DNA of 64,000 bases. Origin: Paramecium tetraurelia (taxonomy: Eukaryota; Ciliophora; Oligohymenophorea; Peniculida; Parameciidae). A program made the translations under genes and the position numbers. The stretch's first letter is position 1, and the number at the start of each line of letters is the position of its first letter. The stretch spans positions 62,001-126,000 of the forward strand of contig NW_001799636.1 in NCBI RefSeq assembly GCF_000165425.1, in the 5' to 3' direction. Positions 22,376 through 36,162 of this stretch are shown in pieces. The notes below the pieces were generated by a model that had not been told where the DNA came from, did no database searches, and saw nothing but the letters and a program-made list of their open reading frames with translations.

Positions 22376-25300
22376 TCATATAAGTTCGTCTGAATCATCA
22401 TTAGTTTTTTGAGCGAAACTTAGGATTTCTAATGTAAAGAAAAACCAACTGCATCCTCTGTACCACTATGGAAATTTGTTTTTCAATCGACTGAATAATT
22501 TGTAGATCTCTTCATTTTTATTAATGGTTTTCTCCAATTCTTAATGATAGAATTTCAGGGAAGTGTATTTTGCTATTTAATCTTGATGAGACTTCGGAGA
22601 GTACATCATAAGAAAATGGATAATTGAAATTTCTGCCAATCTTTCTTCTTCATTTGCAGATAGAGTCTTATATATTTCTTATTTCAATTGAACAAGACTA
22701 AGAATAACTCTCTTCTATACATGCTCCACATTAATTTTTTTCTAATGAATAATAGACATCAATAATTACTTTTAACCTGGTTCCTTCTCCTTAAGTGAAG
22801 TTAGTAAAGTACCCTGTGTAAATTTCATATTCATTTGTAAGATCAAACATCTTCCTCAAAGAATCAAAATTGTCAAAGATATGATTTAAACATTTGAGAG
22901 CATTCCTACAAATATTGTCAGTTAGGTATTGCTAATATTCGTTTTAATAATAATCCTAATACTGCTTGGCCTAGTCTCCAACTTAAGCCAATTCATCTTC
23001 CTATTAAAATTTGTAAATAAATCTTGTGTCTATTTCAGGTAAGCCTTCTTGTTGATAGCCATCTAGAACAGATTGAGGTTCTTGATTAATACACTGCAGA
23101 ACTTCTCTGTAGAGCTTACCTAGTATACTTGTTGATTCATAAACCATGGAGTCCTTTTCCATAAAATCGGGCCATCTTTTAGTGACAAGGTTATTAGGAA
23201 TTTCCACTTTATTTCCATGTTTGACATAATCAACAGCAGCTGAATGGAGTTCTGCTAGTCTGATGCATTTTGGATCCTTAGCATAATCTGGAGATCCATC
23301 TGCAATGGCTAGATGGCTATTATCAATTTTGCCAAGGACATCAAAATTGAGATATTCAAGTAGGAATTCAATCATTTTGTTCTCCTAAAAGAAATCTTCT
23401 GCAGATATATAGCCTTGAGCCTGAATTTATTTTGAGACAACAACAGCAGGTTTCTTCTCTTCATCGTAATTCATAGGATATTCGGTGGTCTTTGGTATGA
23501 CTTTGGGATCCCATGAAACAAAATAGATATCCCCATCCAAGTCACCTCCACCACAATCAGCAGGTATAGAATTTCCTTTGCACGGAAACACAATGCAATT
23601 ATAGTATTCAGCAAATGGATTCTTCATGTTATATCTGCTCAAAATTTCATTTTCTGATAAGGCTCTGACCTTTCGAATATCTCCTGGATGCAGACAAGGG
23701 TTTCTTACCACAATGATTTCTCCAGTGATATATTTGTGATTTACATCTAGGGATTATTTCACAATACATACAACCTCTAAACAATATAATTGAATATACC
23801 TCCTTAATCCAGTATGTCGTAATCATCCACTACACCCAATACTCTAGCCGCTTGATCCATAAGAATATTAGACTTGGTTCTCAATTACATAAGACCTCTC
23901 CTTTTCAACCGATCCAATACCCTTTTAATATAGTGATTGTTGTTCTCATTTAGGTTGGCATTGATCATCATCCTTATATTATCAATAATCGATGGGAGTC
24001 CTTGCAACTCTCCATTATAGTCGACTAAAAAGTGATTATATATTGACGAATCTACAGCAGACAGATTTGCTATTTTATGCAAGTATTCTAGCCATATAGA
24101 TGTAATTCATACCTCGCTGAAGTTGCATAAACACCTCCTCTTAAATACCCAGGGTTACCAATAATATGATTATCTATCTATTTAAATATCCACCTCTAAA
24201 TTTGTTGTAATCCAATAAGGAGATCATGGTTTTATAATTCCCGTCATTCATTAAAGTTGGATTAAACTTAATCATACTCTTTCTAAGTTCAATTGTGTTA
24301 TCAGGCAAATCATCATTCAATAGTAATACACCCTTTGCTCCATGATATCTTACTTGAATAGCTGAGATGGTGTGATTATTCATTTCTACCCTGATCATTT
24401 CTATCAAATTTCTAGATATCTTCCCTATACCGTCAGTGTAGAGTTTGCCATTATCACCTACCTTATCAGGAACTTAAGTCTTCACAATTATTTATCTTAA
24501 ATCAATTGACTTACTCGAACTGAAATTCTAACCCAATCTAGCTGCATTCTTAGCCACTTAATCCATATTCAATGTATTAAAGTTTCCTATTGAATCTATG
24601 AAATTTTATCTTGATATCTAGGCTCTATTGTAATTAAAGATCCAGCAAGAACCTCCTCTCAATTGGGAAGCACTCCAAGTTAATAATCTAAACTGTTCCC
24701 CAAGCAAATGTAATCCATTTGACAGCTTTGATTTAAAGTAATATTCTGTAATGTAATGATGTCCATGAATTGTCTCCAAATTCTCATCCTCGAAGTGTAA
24801 TCTTATGAAGTTATCCAATTAATTATAATACTGCCTAATGATTTCACTTGTCTCTTCAGGCAGTTTTAGATTGAATATATATCCTGAGGGTGTCAATGAT
24901 ACTCTCTTTATCATAGCCACTCTCTTTTACTCATTCTAATCAATTGGAATAATCACATCTTCTAGACACCTTTTTAGATCTCTTTTAAAAGTTAAATAGT
25001 TCTTTTTATTTAATTCTGATTGTCTCACTGAAAAATTCAAATCTGTACTATATCTAGAAAACAACTGAAACGTAGATTCTAATATTTTTTCATGATTATC
25101 CCTTTAAAATTACGTTATATGGAGAATTAGCTATTTCAACAGATCCAAATCTGTGATCCTATTCTGTGAAACAACACATAGGATGTTATATTTCTATTCG
25201 AAACTCAATTAGCTCTACTCTATTAAGGCGTACAATTAATCCCATTATGTTTTTCTCTACTCCAACTCAAACAGATTCAGATCTATTGCATCTGAATACA

Positions 25301-26694
25301 TCAGGTTGTATTATGACAATTTCTCAATTACCATTTTATAGGCCATCTCCTCTTTGGATCCCTATTAAAATGTGAATTAAGCAGTGATCAACGTATTGTT
25401 GATTATTATCAATCTTTCAATCTCATTCTTATATTTATTATAATATGCATTCGAAAATATATTATGCACTCTGATCCAATCACTTTTCATATTGAACAAC
25501 TCGAATTTTCTTTTTGTACTCAATGAAATACTGTAATTTGGTGGACACAATAACTTAAAATGTATTTTTTTTCCAAAACTATCAGTCACAGCATGGCAAT
25601 ATTAACAATTTACTAAATCAACTTCAATTTTCAATAGAAACTTATCAAGAATATTGAGGATGAACTCCACTTTCCTTGCCAATTTCGATTCTTCACAATG
25701 GAACATCATATAGGCTTTTACCTTGAATAATTGAGATTGCAAATCTGAAAATTTAAAGTAAGGAGACAAGAACAAGTTGATAGGAGAATTAATTGGTTAA
25801 TCGGGGAGTTTGTCTTTTAAATGTTCTCCTGTAACATACGAAAAGGTTAATTCATTCAATGTGAAAGGTATTTTACCGATTTTTATAGAGTATTCCTAAT
25901 TTTGCATGCGATCATCTATAATTTGAGCATTTTTGAAGTTCATGAATACAGGCTAAGAATTTGGGATTATAGAAAAATGGAATTTCAAGAAATTACACAA
26001 ATACTTCTTCTACATCCTTAAAGTAACAGTGAGTGGACTGTCTAATTTTGCATCTAATGGAGCCTCTTTCAAATCATAAATTTGGATATCCACTTTGGAA
26101 ATCTTGCTTAATGCTTTCTCTAGTTTTTCCACTATTTAATTGATCTCTTGCAATTTATTGATCTTATTTCTTTATTTGCTTGCATCTATTAAAGTAATAT
26201 CTTGTATTTCTTCCTATTCCTCAATCATGCTTTAAAATGAAAATACTCCTTCATCGTCATCATCAACTTCATCATTTTATTATTGCATAAATGACTCACC
26301 TTCTAAATCAAAAATGCAATCTTTTAATAGATTTGTCAAAAACTTATTATTCTTGAAATTGTTGAAATTTGTATCGCTAATGATCTTACTTGAATAATCT
26401 TCATCAGCAAGTTGGGTTCTGAATTCCACTTTCAATACCTATTGCATATTTCACAATTTGTACAATGATTCCCATATTAGCAAATTATTAATTAATTGCT
26501 TATTAAAGAGTCTCCATAATTTTCTAGGCCGTAATTGTACTCAAATTCTGCTTTTGTAAATTGTGCAGGGCAGGTTTGATTATAATGTAATCATCATCTT
26601 AAAATCTTTCCAAAGTATCAATAACCTAATTAAAAAGTCTACTAAATACATGCTGAGATAGTTCACCCTCTTTACTCTAATTCTTTTGTTTCAT
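22376..26694 (-). CDS. RNA-dependent RNA polymerase of the eukaryotic RNAi type
   Basis: About 1,405 residues, introns 26439-26463, 24088-24112, 23777-23799 and 22742-22769. The conserved RdRP core is plain: KRVSLTPSGYIFNL, FRLLTWSASQLRGGSCW, DGIGKISRNL, VRYHGAKGVLLLND, NRQIIILLVTLGI, then VVRNPCLHPGDIRKV and the catalytic GGDLDGDIYFVSWDP near 23,530-23,550. These are the two double-psi beta-barrel polymerase modules of the RDR1/QDE-1/EGO-1 family, which make double-stranded RNA for Dicer. Paramecium has several RDR genes used in dsRNA- and transgene-induced silencing; I cannot say which paralogue this is. The N-terminal ~650 residues are acidic and less conserved. All catalytic aspartates are present, so it looks active. 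Confidence 0.95.
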
Positions 26695-26739
26695 TCTCTT
26701 TTGATTACTTTATTTAATATTTAATATAGATATTTAAAA

Positions 26740-27653
26740 TCAATTAAATTACTAATATGATTATGATAACTTTTCCTTCCCTTCCTCCTACTTCCAATTT
26801 TGTTTTGATTTAGTCAGGCGCCATCGATATGCTGTAATCAACAATACTAAGATGAAGGTAATCAAAATTGGAACAAATCTTTTGTAATCAGAAGCAGGAT
26901 AATTCATGACAAAAGTAGATCCCCCAAGAGGAAGATTAGAACTCTCACAAATCACTGCAAAATAGTTATAATTATCGTTAGGATTAATTTTAATATACAC
27001 AGTAGTGTAATAGTTTAGGAAAGTCATCGTATTATACCGAGATTGCTTAAAATTCTGAAGCTTGTCCTCTATTTCTATCGCATAATAGCCCAATTTAAGT
27101 AGCTCCTTATCTTTTTCATGACCAATATTAACAAGGAAGCTTTCCCCTAAGATAAATGTTCCATTTCTCCTGACAATCATAGGGATTTCAAGAATTAAGT
27201 ACTCATTTTCAAGTCTATATTAGACTGATGAATTCTTATAAGTCATAATTGAAGTCAAGTGCTGATCCTTCTCAGCTGTAATCAGAAATGATGATACACC
27301 ATAAAAGTGTCTTTCCTATGATAATAAAGATATTAAACTGAAAATCTATATTGAGGAAATGTGGCTCCACCTTCTGATCCATAACAAGCATACTTTATCT
27401 ATATTCTAGGATTACTAATCACCAAGTCAGTAAACAAATATGTTCCAGGCAAAGGTTTTAGTTCTATAAAATTTCCATCCTAATCAACTCTGGCAAATTT
27501 GATTGGGCCTTGAAATGAAAAAAACTAAACTTCTAAGTTCCAATTGGATTCAACTGTGAAATATTTGGTTTCATTTAATTCTAAGACTCCATAATTATCA
27601 ATTAGACCTGTCATAACATTTGTTATGAATAAAAGGATAAATTTATTAATCAT
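26740..27653 (-). CDS. Single-pass type I membrane protein, unknown
   Basis: 296 residues with one intron at 27316-27338. A signal peptide (MINKFILLFITNVMTG) is followed by about 235 lumenal or extracellular residues that look like beta-strand modules (LPGTYLFTDLVISNPRI, YACYGSEGGATFPQY, AVICESSNLPLGGSTF), one membrane span (FVPILITFILVLLITAY) and a short basic tail. No family is recognised. It is transcribed toward the RdRP gene, whose start codon lies 45 nt beyond its stop, so the two are tandem and the RdRP promoter probably overlaps this gene's 3' end. It is divergent from the large surface-protein gene on the right, with 247 bp between starts. Confidence 0.75.
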
Positions 27654-27900
27654 AATAATGGATTGATTTCAATCTTTACCAAAATATTACATTTTCTAAA
27701 TTAATGTGACAACATGTAATAGTATTCCATATTTATTCATTTGTAGAGAGTCTGTATTAACTGTATATACATAACATTATTTTGTGTGTATCATCACCAA
27801 CTCTATTGCCATTCTTATGGGACTTTATTCGATATATTATATAATATAATTTCAATATATTATATCACCTTTTTAATTTATTATATTATTTATATAAAAA

Positions 27901-30900
27901 ATGCTTCTGAATTGCGTAATTCTTTGGACTTTATTGCAATTCGTTCAAACTTGTATTGTAAAGTTGTCTTATTATCATAGTTGCGAAACCAATTGTTCTA
28001 AAACTCATACAATGTTTAAAATTAACCAAATATCATCCCTTTGGGATTACTATTTAATGGATCATCCTTGCAATATAGCATTTAGAACAATAACAATTCA
28101 CAAGGATACAAAATATTTCAATCTGTTGATCTATTGCAAACTTATAATACTGCTTTGAATGCTATTTAAGTTATCGCGAGTTCCCAATTTCCAATTATTA
28201 CGAATGCTCAGGTGTAAATATAGATTGTTTTCCTCACATAAACATAATCAAATTATTAGTTGCTTAAGACTATTTGGTCGGCCAGTTCAATTGATACTAA
28301 TTACTAGGTCCTTGCCACTCTAACAAATTAATAGAATTGCAATCGAGTGGCTCATATGACTCAAAATGGCATCGTCATTCTATGCTAGAATTAATTAGTA
28401 TTCTATAATATGACGTCAAATGCAATAATATATTCATAGATAACATGGCCTACATTTACAATTAGCTATTATTGGCTTAAAGCAATTAATGATGGTATGA
28501 TCAATAACTAATCTTAAGATACCGTCTATGTTTCCTTTTCTGATGGAAAATCAAGTTTCACTTCCACTAGTTATGTCAACACTAATGGACAGTTCGTTAA
28601 GGTGGATGCAATCAATTATGATGGTATAGTTACTGGGTTTGATGCCTATCCTGATAGTACCTATTTTATTCTCAGAAACTCCATCCTCTCCTACATAAAT
28701 AAGAATGCTCAAATAAACTGCAACATAACATTTAATTCCCAATCCTTCATGAGTATCTTTTCAGGCCTCAATAAATTGGGTCAAGCACACTTCTATATAG
28801 CAGTTATTAATTAGACCAGCCTAACCCAATTTATTTTCAATACAGATGACTCTTTATTTAGTTAACCTTTCCATCAATCCTTCCCTGCTATAGATTTAAA
28901 TCAACAACCGCAACTCTTTAATGATTAATATTATTTCGTCATCTAATATGGATTCAAATATGAGGTTTTCAATGGATACGAGAACCAATAGGTAGGTATT
29001 TCTCCTCTATTCTACCAATCAATTTCCTCAAACTCATTGATTTTGTACATTAGTTACTCGGATTAAATCTTAATTCAGACTGTGACTTAGGCAACCCTGA
29101 ATCAAGTTAACCAGCCAATTTTGGTATTTGAGAAACCCATATTAAATATTTAACAGAATTTTGTCTATACAATTTTCGCAGTTGATACTCTTACAGGAAT
29201 AGATACCTGCTCTTAGAACTTAATGCAAAAAAAAATATCTGCTGAGTTTAATCAAGTTCAATAATATTAAAACTGCTCTTAGATTAATGTCAATTTGTAT
29301 AATCCTCAAATCAAACAAATAGATGTTGGATATTGTGCTTTGGGACCTAATATCACATACTAAGCAGGAACCTTTGTGAACATAGAGGGATTAGGGATAG
29401 ATTCATAGATTGGACAATTTGTAATTGAGGTTGATGAATTAGAATTGTTTTTCTAAGAGTTGGCAATCTATTAAATAAATGAGATTTATACATTTTAGAG
29501 TAACCCCAGAGAGTTTACATATTTCACATATTTGATTAATCCATTAAATAGTAAGCAATACATATAATTAATTTAATTCAATGATTTTCAAGTAGAGTAT
29601 CAAATTTGTGATAAGTGGATATGTCAAAATACTACTGTCATCAATTTGGATTATCAGGTGACAATGTCATAAATAGGAGTTGACATTAGTAAAAAGGAAG
29701 ACTTTATATTATTAATAACCAATGCTGCTACATCATATTAATTGTGCATCTATCAATTTTAGAGCTTACAACAAATTGATTTATAAGTGTTGGATGTGGC
29801 AGAAGATTTGAACATTGATCCAACCTTTTCAATTGTGTAAATAATGCTTTCAGGTCCTTATTTATATTTAATCATTGACAACCCTAATTAAATGGTAATT
29901 TATGATATTTACAATTTCAATTTGGTTGAATTTGATGCTCCAAATTTATAGCCCAGGAAGTTGGAATAAAATTATGCCTCGTATGGAGATAATATCTTCT
30001 TAGACAACACAGTTGATCTTGTCATTTTCGAAATGGTCAATGGTTAATTTACTATTGGGGCTCAAATAGAATATCCTACCAATGCAGATAGTGTAGCCAT
30101 AGGATTACTAGGAGATGGTGTATATATAGCACTCTCAAGTGATACTGGAGACTCCTATTTGTACTATTATTCAAGACAATTATTATTCCAAAGTATAATT
30201 AATCCACAGTACGTAATTCAAATTCCTTTATACAATGCTTAATTTATATAACCAATGATAAGTTCATTTAGCTCGCAATTCTTTTATATTTAAATGGTTA
30301 TGCCTGACACTAGCATTTAACTTTGTATTTTCAAGTCAGATTACTATTTGCTTTACCTTACATATTATTTTAAGGAGTAATTTAATTCAATTAGTGTGAT
30401 TTAAGTTGATACTTTGTAAAATTATGATTTAATCGGTTTTTAATCAGCCTAAGAATTTACGATTCTCTAAAACTATTGGTAGGTTTCAGTCATTTTAAAC
30501 TCGGAATTCTTAGTACCTGGTATCCAATTACTGAATGATACACAAATATTGCTGATTTGCTCAAACAATTACTTAAGTGATTATGCCTTTTCATTTCCAG
30601 TATCTGTCAATAATCTATATTACGACATCTTAAGAACAAATTAATATTACCCTACAGTTAATTAAACAGAATAAAGCTTCTCCATCATGGTTGATCCTTT
30701 GCAGTACTTTTAAGGGTCGATTATTAACTACAATGTGAAATCAAGGGGAAAAAACAATGCCTTTATTAGTTAATACATCATAGATTACTACTTTGATTTT
30801 GAACCAACGATAAATAGTGCAGCTTATTCTCAATCAAGAGAATTAATATTTTCTGTGAACAATCAATAAGCAATTCAATACGAAATCGGGAATAATTAAA

Positions 30901-32123
30901 CTGTGCTAATGTATGAATTCAACAACAATCAATACACAACTTGTCCCCTCATAATTGTAGAATATTATCAATAAACACCTATCTCATTCTGTACTAATAA
31001 TACAGATACTTATGTTTATCTGAGTGGATCAATTATTTATTCGATCAATAGCCTTACAGGGACTCCAATGCCTAATTTGTTTAATGGTTATTATTTGAAT
31101 TACATATTGATCATGGGATTCTAATAGAATTCATTGCCTAATTGTTTGATAATTAATACTTATCATTTAACTTGGGTTGATTCATTTTAAATGATGTTAA
31201 TGGAAAGGACAGAGAATTGTGTATATCAACTCTTCACATTCACTATGATCAACATCAATACTAACCCTTCAAATATGAAATAACTTCAATGTGCAGGCTG
31301 GATAGGAATCACAGATGATATCTCCACCTTCCCATTCCATTATAATTGTTTCAATTTAACAGAACCAAAAATGTAAGTGAATGTTTACACTCCTAAATAA
31401 CTTTTTATTTAATCCATACTCTCCAATTCAATCCAACTAATTTAAATTACTTAAATTGGATTGCCTGTTATCTATTCCAATTATTCTGAAATTACACTCT
31501 TATTTGGAAGTCAAAACAATGCCTATTCATTTTTGGTTCAAATATTCGAAAACAGTGTGGAGATTGGAGATAAACTCTTGATCTTCTAATAATTCAGCAA
31601 TCAAAAGGCTGTTCAAACGGTCAGCGGATATAATAGCCAAGGAAATTTGACTGTGATCTCAATGTTCTTGTAAAAAGTAGGGTCTCAAATATTCCAAACT
31701 CTATGCATATATTAGCCATTCAACTTTAATTTTACTGGTAAACTCAAAGTAATTGAATTCCTATTTTGCAGAACTCTCCACTACTCATTGCCATACACTC
31801 AAAAGTATTCACCCTTCTTGTATTACTTGATTAACAATCTGGTGTTGACCAATTAGCATTTGCTTATTATTTCATAACAACTGGAAATCACAGTATAAGC
31901 GTTTCCTCATACTGAAAGTATTGTGTATCTAAATGCTTCAAATTTTGATTCATTCCAAAATCTAACCATCAATATTATCTAAACTGACTTAGATCGTACA
32001 TATGTTGGATGGATAGTGTTTTCCTTGTTAGTTGTACTCTCCATAGCCATCATTTGGGGCTATCAATATATCAAGAAATTGCGTAACATCAATACTGATG
32101 TTGAAAATTATATTGAATTATGA
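27901..32123 (+). CDS. Large (~1,399 aa) type I surface protein, unknown family
   Basis: One 23-nt intron (27958-27980) joins a short signal-peptide exon (MLLNCVILWTLLQFVQTC) to a single frame open for 4.1 kb to TGA 32121-32123. The ectodomain of ~1,340 residues is rich in Q, N, Y and hydrophobic beta-like strands, with few cysteines. Recurrent patterns such as YLIIDNPNQMVIYDIYN and SVAIGLLGDGVYIALSS suggest propeller-type blades, but no family signature was found. It ends with one span (WIVFSLLVVLSIAIIWGY) and a short charged tail. Such long one-pass proteins are common in ciliates and of unknown role. The start was chosen because only this exon supplies an ATG and signal peptide. Confidence 0.8.
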
Positions 32124-32152
32124 GATATGTAATAATATTGTAATGAATAATT

Positions 32153-32728
32153 TCAATTGCCAAAACCTGAGGCTTCCTTAAAATTCCTCATAACTTAATT
32201 ATCTGAATTGTTATCCCATTGAGCCAACTCAATACGTTCCTACATCTTATTTAAGGTCTCCTTGAGCATGTCTGCAAATTCTAATGACATATCATCAATC
32301 TTCTTTCTTAGTTCTGCAATATCCTGATCTTTCTTCTTCAGTTTCTCCTCATAATTGGCTCGATAATCTGTTATCTGCTATTCTTTGGTTTCTAGGTATA
32401 CTTTATAATATTTTTTACTGATAACCTCATCCTTCTCCTTGACAGTAGAATTCAACTCATTGATGTCCTTAAGTAATTCGTCTTGCATTTGCTTATATTG
32501 TCTATTCATATCTGTACTGATATTGAATAACTTGTCCTTCTCTCCTTTGAAGTCCTTCTCCAAACTCAAATACTTTTATTGTAACTGCATCTCCTATGTT
32601 TTGGAACGATCAGCTCTCATTTGTTCTTCCACTATTCTCATCTACAATCTTTTAGCTTCGAAATCGAGCATCGTGATTTTGGCTGCATTGTTTTATGCTC
32701 CATCGTCTTTCTATTTTTTAGGAGGCAT
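32153..32728 (-). CDS. Coiled-coil protein, probably DRC12/CCDC153-like
   Basis: 191 residues, no intron. The N-terminus MPPKKQKDDGA is followed by unbroken coiled coil (MLDFEAKRLQMRIVEEQMRAD, YLSLEKDFKGEKDKLFNIS, ELRKKIDDMSLEFADMLKET, LNKMQERIELAQWD). The size and the closing pattern, with MLKETLNKM..RIE, resemble CCDC153, which is subunit 12 of the ciliary nexin-dynein regulatory complex. Coiled coils are easily confused with one another, so the family call is tentative while the coding call is strong. It is convergent with the large surface-protein gene: only 29 nt separate the two stops. Confidence 0.75.
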
Positions 32729-32843
32729 TGTTATTTATATAAACTTATAACTTTAATAAAATTATAATTGACATAACAAAATAAACAAAAGGATGTAAAT
32801 TTTATTTAACACAAATAAATATATATATATTGACTGTTATATC

Positions 32844-33903
32844 TCAATGCTTGTGGTGTTTCCTAATAAATTAATATATATTTTAATTTTACTTGTTATG
32901 CTTTCTTGACTTGCTCCTCTCTTTCTCTTTTTCCTTGTCCTTCTTCTTCTTGCTACTCTTTTTCTTACTCTTCTCCCTCGAATTCTCTCTACTCCTCGAT
33001 CTCTCCTTTTCTTTCTCCTTCTCTTTCTTGTCTTTCTACTTCTCTCTCTCCTTTTCCTTCTCCTTCTCCTACTCCTTATCTTTTGCAATATCCTCCTTGA
33101 ATTCTTACTTCCGAGCTTCCTCTTCCAATATCTTCTCCAATACCAATCTTCGCACCTACAACTTTTGCAATTCCACTCTAATTGTTGAAAATCCTTAGTG
33201 AATTCTACCATCCAGATGAGTTCTAAGTAATAATACTAAGATCTATACTTGACTTTGTTCTCTGTCTCGTAAAGAGATTATCTAGCCCCACAAACCTCAC
33301 AAATTTTATATGTTTTAAATGGATTGTTTGTGCCCTCATATGCAAGTAATACATCTTCTCGAGCCTTCTTTAAATTGTCTGCCTCCATGATCAATCTTTC
33401 TGACTCATCTATTTTTCCTTATTCTCCCATCTTCTCACTCTAATCTGTCAATAGATTAATCTATCTTTCCATATTGTCAAGTCTATCTTGAATTTCCTTG
33501 GGTCTATCTGCCACTTATAGTTTACTTGATTATTCAACTTACTCTTCATGCTTGGTCAATATCTTGTCTACTTCCTTCAACTTGTCTTGGATGTAAGCTA
33601 TTATAATTATTAGGTTCATACTAAACCTATCGCTTCTTCTATGTATTTCTTCTCTCTCTATTGCTTCTTTAGACTCCTGTCACTGTTGAATTCATTTATG
33701 AAGAATTGATCATGTCTCTTATTGCATTCTCCCTCATGATCATACTTTGTATGCTTCCAAAGATCATTGAAACACTTCGAAACTAGTATATTCTTGCACA
33801 CATCATCATTCCAATAATGAGCATCATTTTTCCTCTTACTCGCAATCACATTTCTCTCCTTTCCGAAAAGTTCATCAAGGAGTGCTCGAGAATCTTCGCA
33901 CAT
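32844..33903 (-). CDS. LUC7L: LUC7-like U1 snRNP protein
   Basis: 334 residues, introns 33598-33626 and 33223-33248. The N-terminal zinc-finger region has ALLDELFGKERN, VCKNILVSKCFNDLW, and CNKRHDQFF, matching the CCCH finger of LUC7. Coiled coil follows, then the second finger CEVCGARQSL ... HLDGRIHQGFSTIR (C2H2). The C-terminus is a long KE/RS-rich tail (ENSREKSKKKSSKKKKD). LUC7 proteins sit in U1 snRNP and help choose 5' splice sites. The tail's repetitive coding sequence creates long false open frames on the other strand. One gene separates it from the PRP40-type gene, another U1-associated factor. Confidence 0.95.
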
Positions 33904-33990
33904 TAATTTGTTAATTTAAATATTTTATTCATTTATACTCTACCCTTCAAAAATGAATATAAATATAGATATACAATAATCTCTTATATC

Positions 33991-36092
33991 TCAAATTAAC
34001 TTTATAGTTGACTCACCAATCGCTAGTATCTTGTCTTAAATAATGCAAAAGTCATAAACTTTAAAAAGTGGAATTTATTTGCATTGATTACTCACTAAAT
34101 CCCACTCATATAAGTTTTATTTCTAGTTAATCACACATTTCTTATCTAAAAATTGACACTTGTTGATCATTTCTCCCTTCGTTTTGCAAATTTAAGCCAA
34201 TTTCAGATCCCTTACTATCCATTCCGATGGCCCATTTAAAAATAAATACTGTGAAGAGAATCTTATCTACTTGATGATGCTCGGTCTGCAATCAGCTATT
34301 AATTTAAATATACAAATATACCTTTCTGAACCTACTAAGATGTCACTACATCCCAAACTTCAATTTGATTTTTGTTATTTAGAACATATAAAAGATCTGG
34401 AGTAGGCATTCCAAATACGTCAGCATTGAATTACTATTAAAATTGCACCTTCAATAACCGCTTAATGTTTTCATCGTAGACGCTTATGCCAGTGCTTTGA
34501 TTCTGATCATCTACCCTTTTAGGTGCGAAGAGATTGAACTATTGGGAAGGAGGATTATGAAAATCATAACTAAATACAGAACGATTCTGATATAATTGAC
34601 AACTCTTATATTTCTCAACAAGCATCTCTGATTCGCTATATTCATTGGTTATGAAGTTCCATTTAACGAGGAGAGGATAAACACTCTTGGAGATCTTGAG
34701 AATACATTATATTGTGGAATCATTGAGGAACATGACAGTCTTGATCTCAAGATTGTCAATTTCCTTTCTTCTCTAGAATTCTAGTTTGTTGTCGAAGGGA
34801 TAAATTTCTATTTCTATGTGGAAGATCACTTCTTCATCATAAAGCAACCCACACTTTTGTACAACAGCCAGAAATTGCTGATTGGGACTTGAACAGCAAT
34901 GTAAGACTTACTTTACTCTAGCTTTGTAAAAGAATTGCTTTTCTAAATTAGCATTTAACAAAATAAAATCCTTTTTAACTTTGTGTTCAGCAATTATGAT
35001 TTCTTAATTCATTGCGATTAGAGAATATACACCTGGACAAAACTTGACTTCAAATGTCTTCGTTTTTGCTCCCGACTAGATATTCCAACTAGTAACTACT
35101 GCATTCTTACTGATTGAAAATAATTGGTTGTTGGTGTAGCATAAATCATGATGAATGTCATCTTTTGATGAATTCAATATGATTTAAACTACAGCCTATT
35201 TATTAGTTTAGAATTTAGTAATAACAATCTGGCCATTTGAAGCAAATGCAACTGAATCATAAGTTATGGGTGTCCAACATGTCACTGCACAACCATAAGT
35301 AGTTTAGAGTTCCTCCAATTAATCATTCACAAAATCAATTATGAAGACTTCGCCTACCTTTTTCTACTTACCAAATACCAATCCATTTTAAAGCATAAGT
35401 AAATCATCACAATCATCAAGTTTCCCTGACAACACTTTTTATAATTCAATCACATTTTTAGTTTTTGGTTCAAAATTGTTATACTTGGGTTCCATTTGAT
35501 TGGGTTTTCCCAAATTGGATGTTCTCCATAACATGAGTTCCCCATCTTAGACACCTATGATTCTAGGTATGTATATGACACTACCTTGGATTAGGATGAT
35601 CTGATACACAAAATGCTGTAAGTGCTTATTCAATCAGAAATGTTTTCTTATTGGTTTCTGGCTCAATCATCATTAAAATGTCTCCGAAAATTAAATAGAT
35701 CTTATCGTGAACTGCCACCATTTAATAAGGCATATTCTCTATTAATCCTTTGTATTCTTTTTTCAATTTCATCTCCTTGTCCCAAATTGCCAATGAGTCT
35801 GCTCCAGATGTATCGCACAAATAGCCATTAAATGCAATGAGGTTGTTCATTGAAGGTTCCAAATAATCTTCGCTAATTGGAATCTAATTGCTCAAAATAT
35901 CCTTACTTAATCGAATTGTTAATCTTAAACTGTGACCTTTAATTCCAAATTCAATGATTCCAATGAAGTCTATTAAAACTATTGACTCTATTTTTTATTC
36001 ACATGAAACTTCTTCTTCTGTGGTATGTCAATGCCAGGAGGTGGGCCAATTTGATTATCATCATCATCACCTAATCCAGGAGGCGGGTTCAT
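33991..36092 (-). CDS. WD/beta-propeller-like protein, unknown
   Basis: 676 residues, introns 35884-35906, 35563-35584 and 34296-34321. The first ~50 residues are proline- and lysine-rich (MNPPPGLGDDDDNQIGPPPG). The rest alternates short strands with WD-like ends: SLAIWDKEMKL, LMLWRTSNLG, AVVTSWNIQSG, IEVWDVVTSQ, LYEWDLVSNQ. This suggests one or two beta-propellers, but the repeats are too divergent for a family name. No membrane segment is present, so it is probably a cytosolic or nuclear scaffold. It sits between LUC7 and the PRP40-type gene on the same strand; the gap to the LUC7 start is 87 nt and to the PRP40 stop 70 nt. Confidence 0.75.
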
Positions 36093-36162
36093 TCAATTAT
36101 TTAATTTATTCTTTAATTACAGAATAGGTACTTGTTATTTATATCTTATTATTAAATAATAT

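Noticed and set aside
32837-33211. Arginine-rich and leucine/serine-rich open frames on both strands
   Set aside because: Shadows of the KE/RS-rich tail of LUC7.
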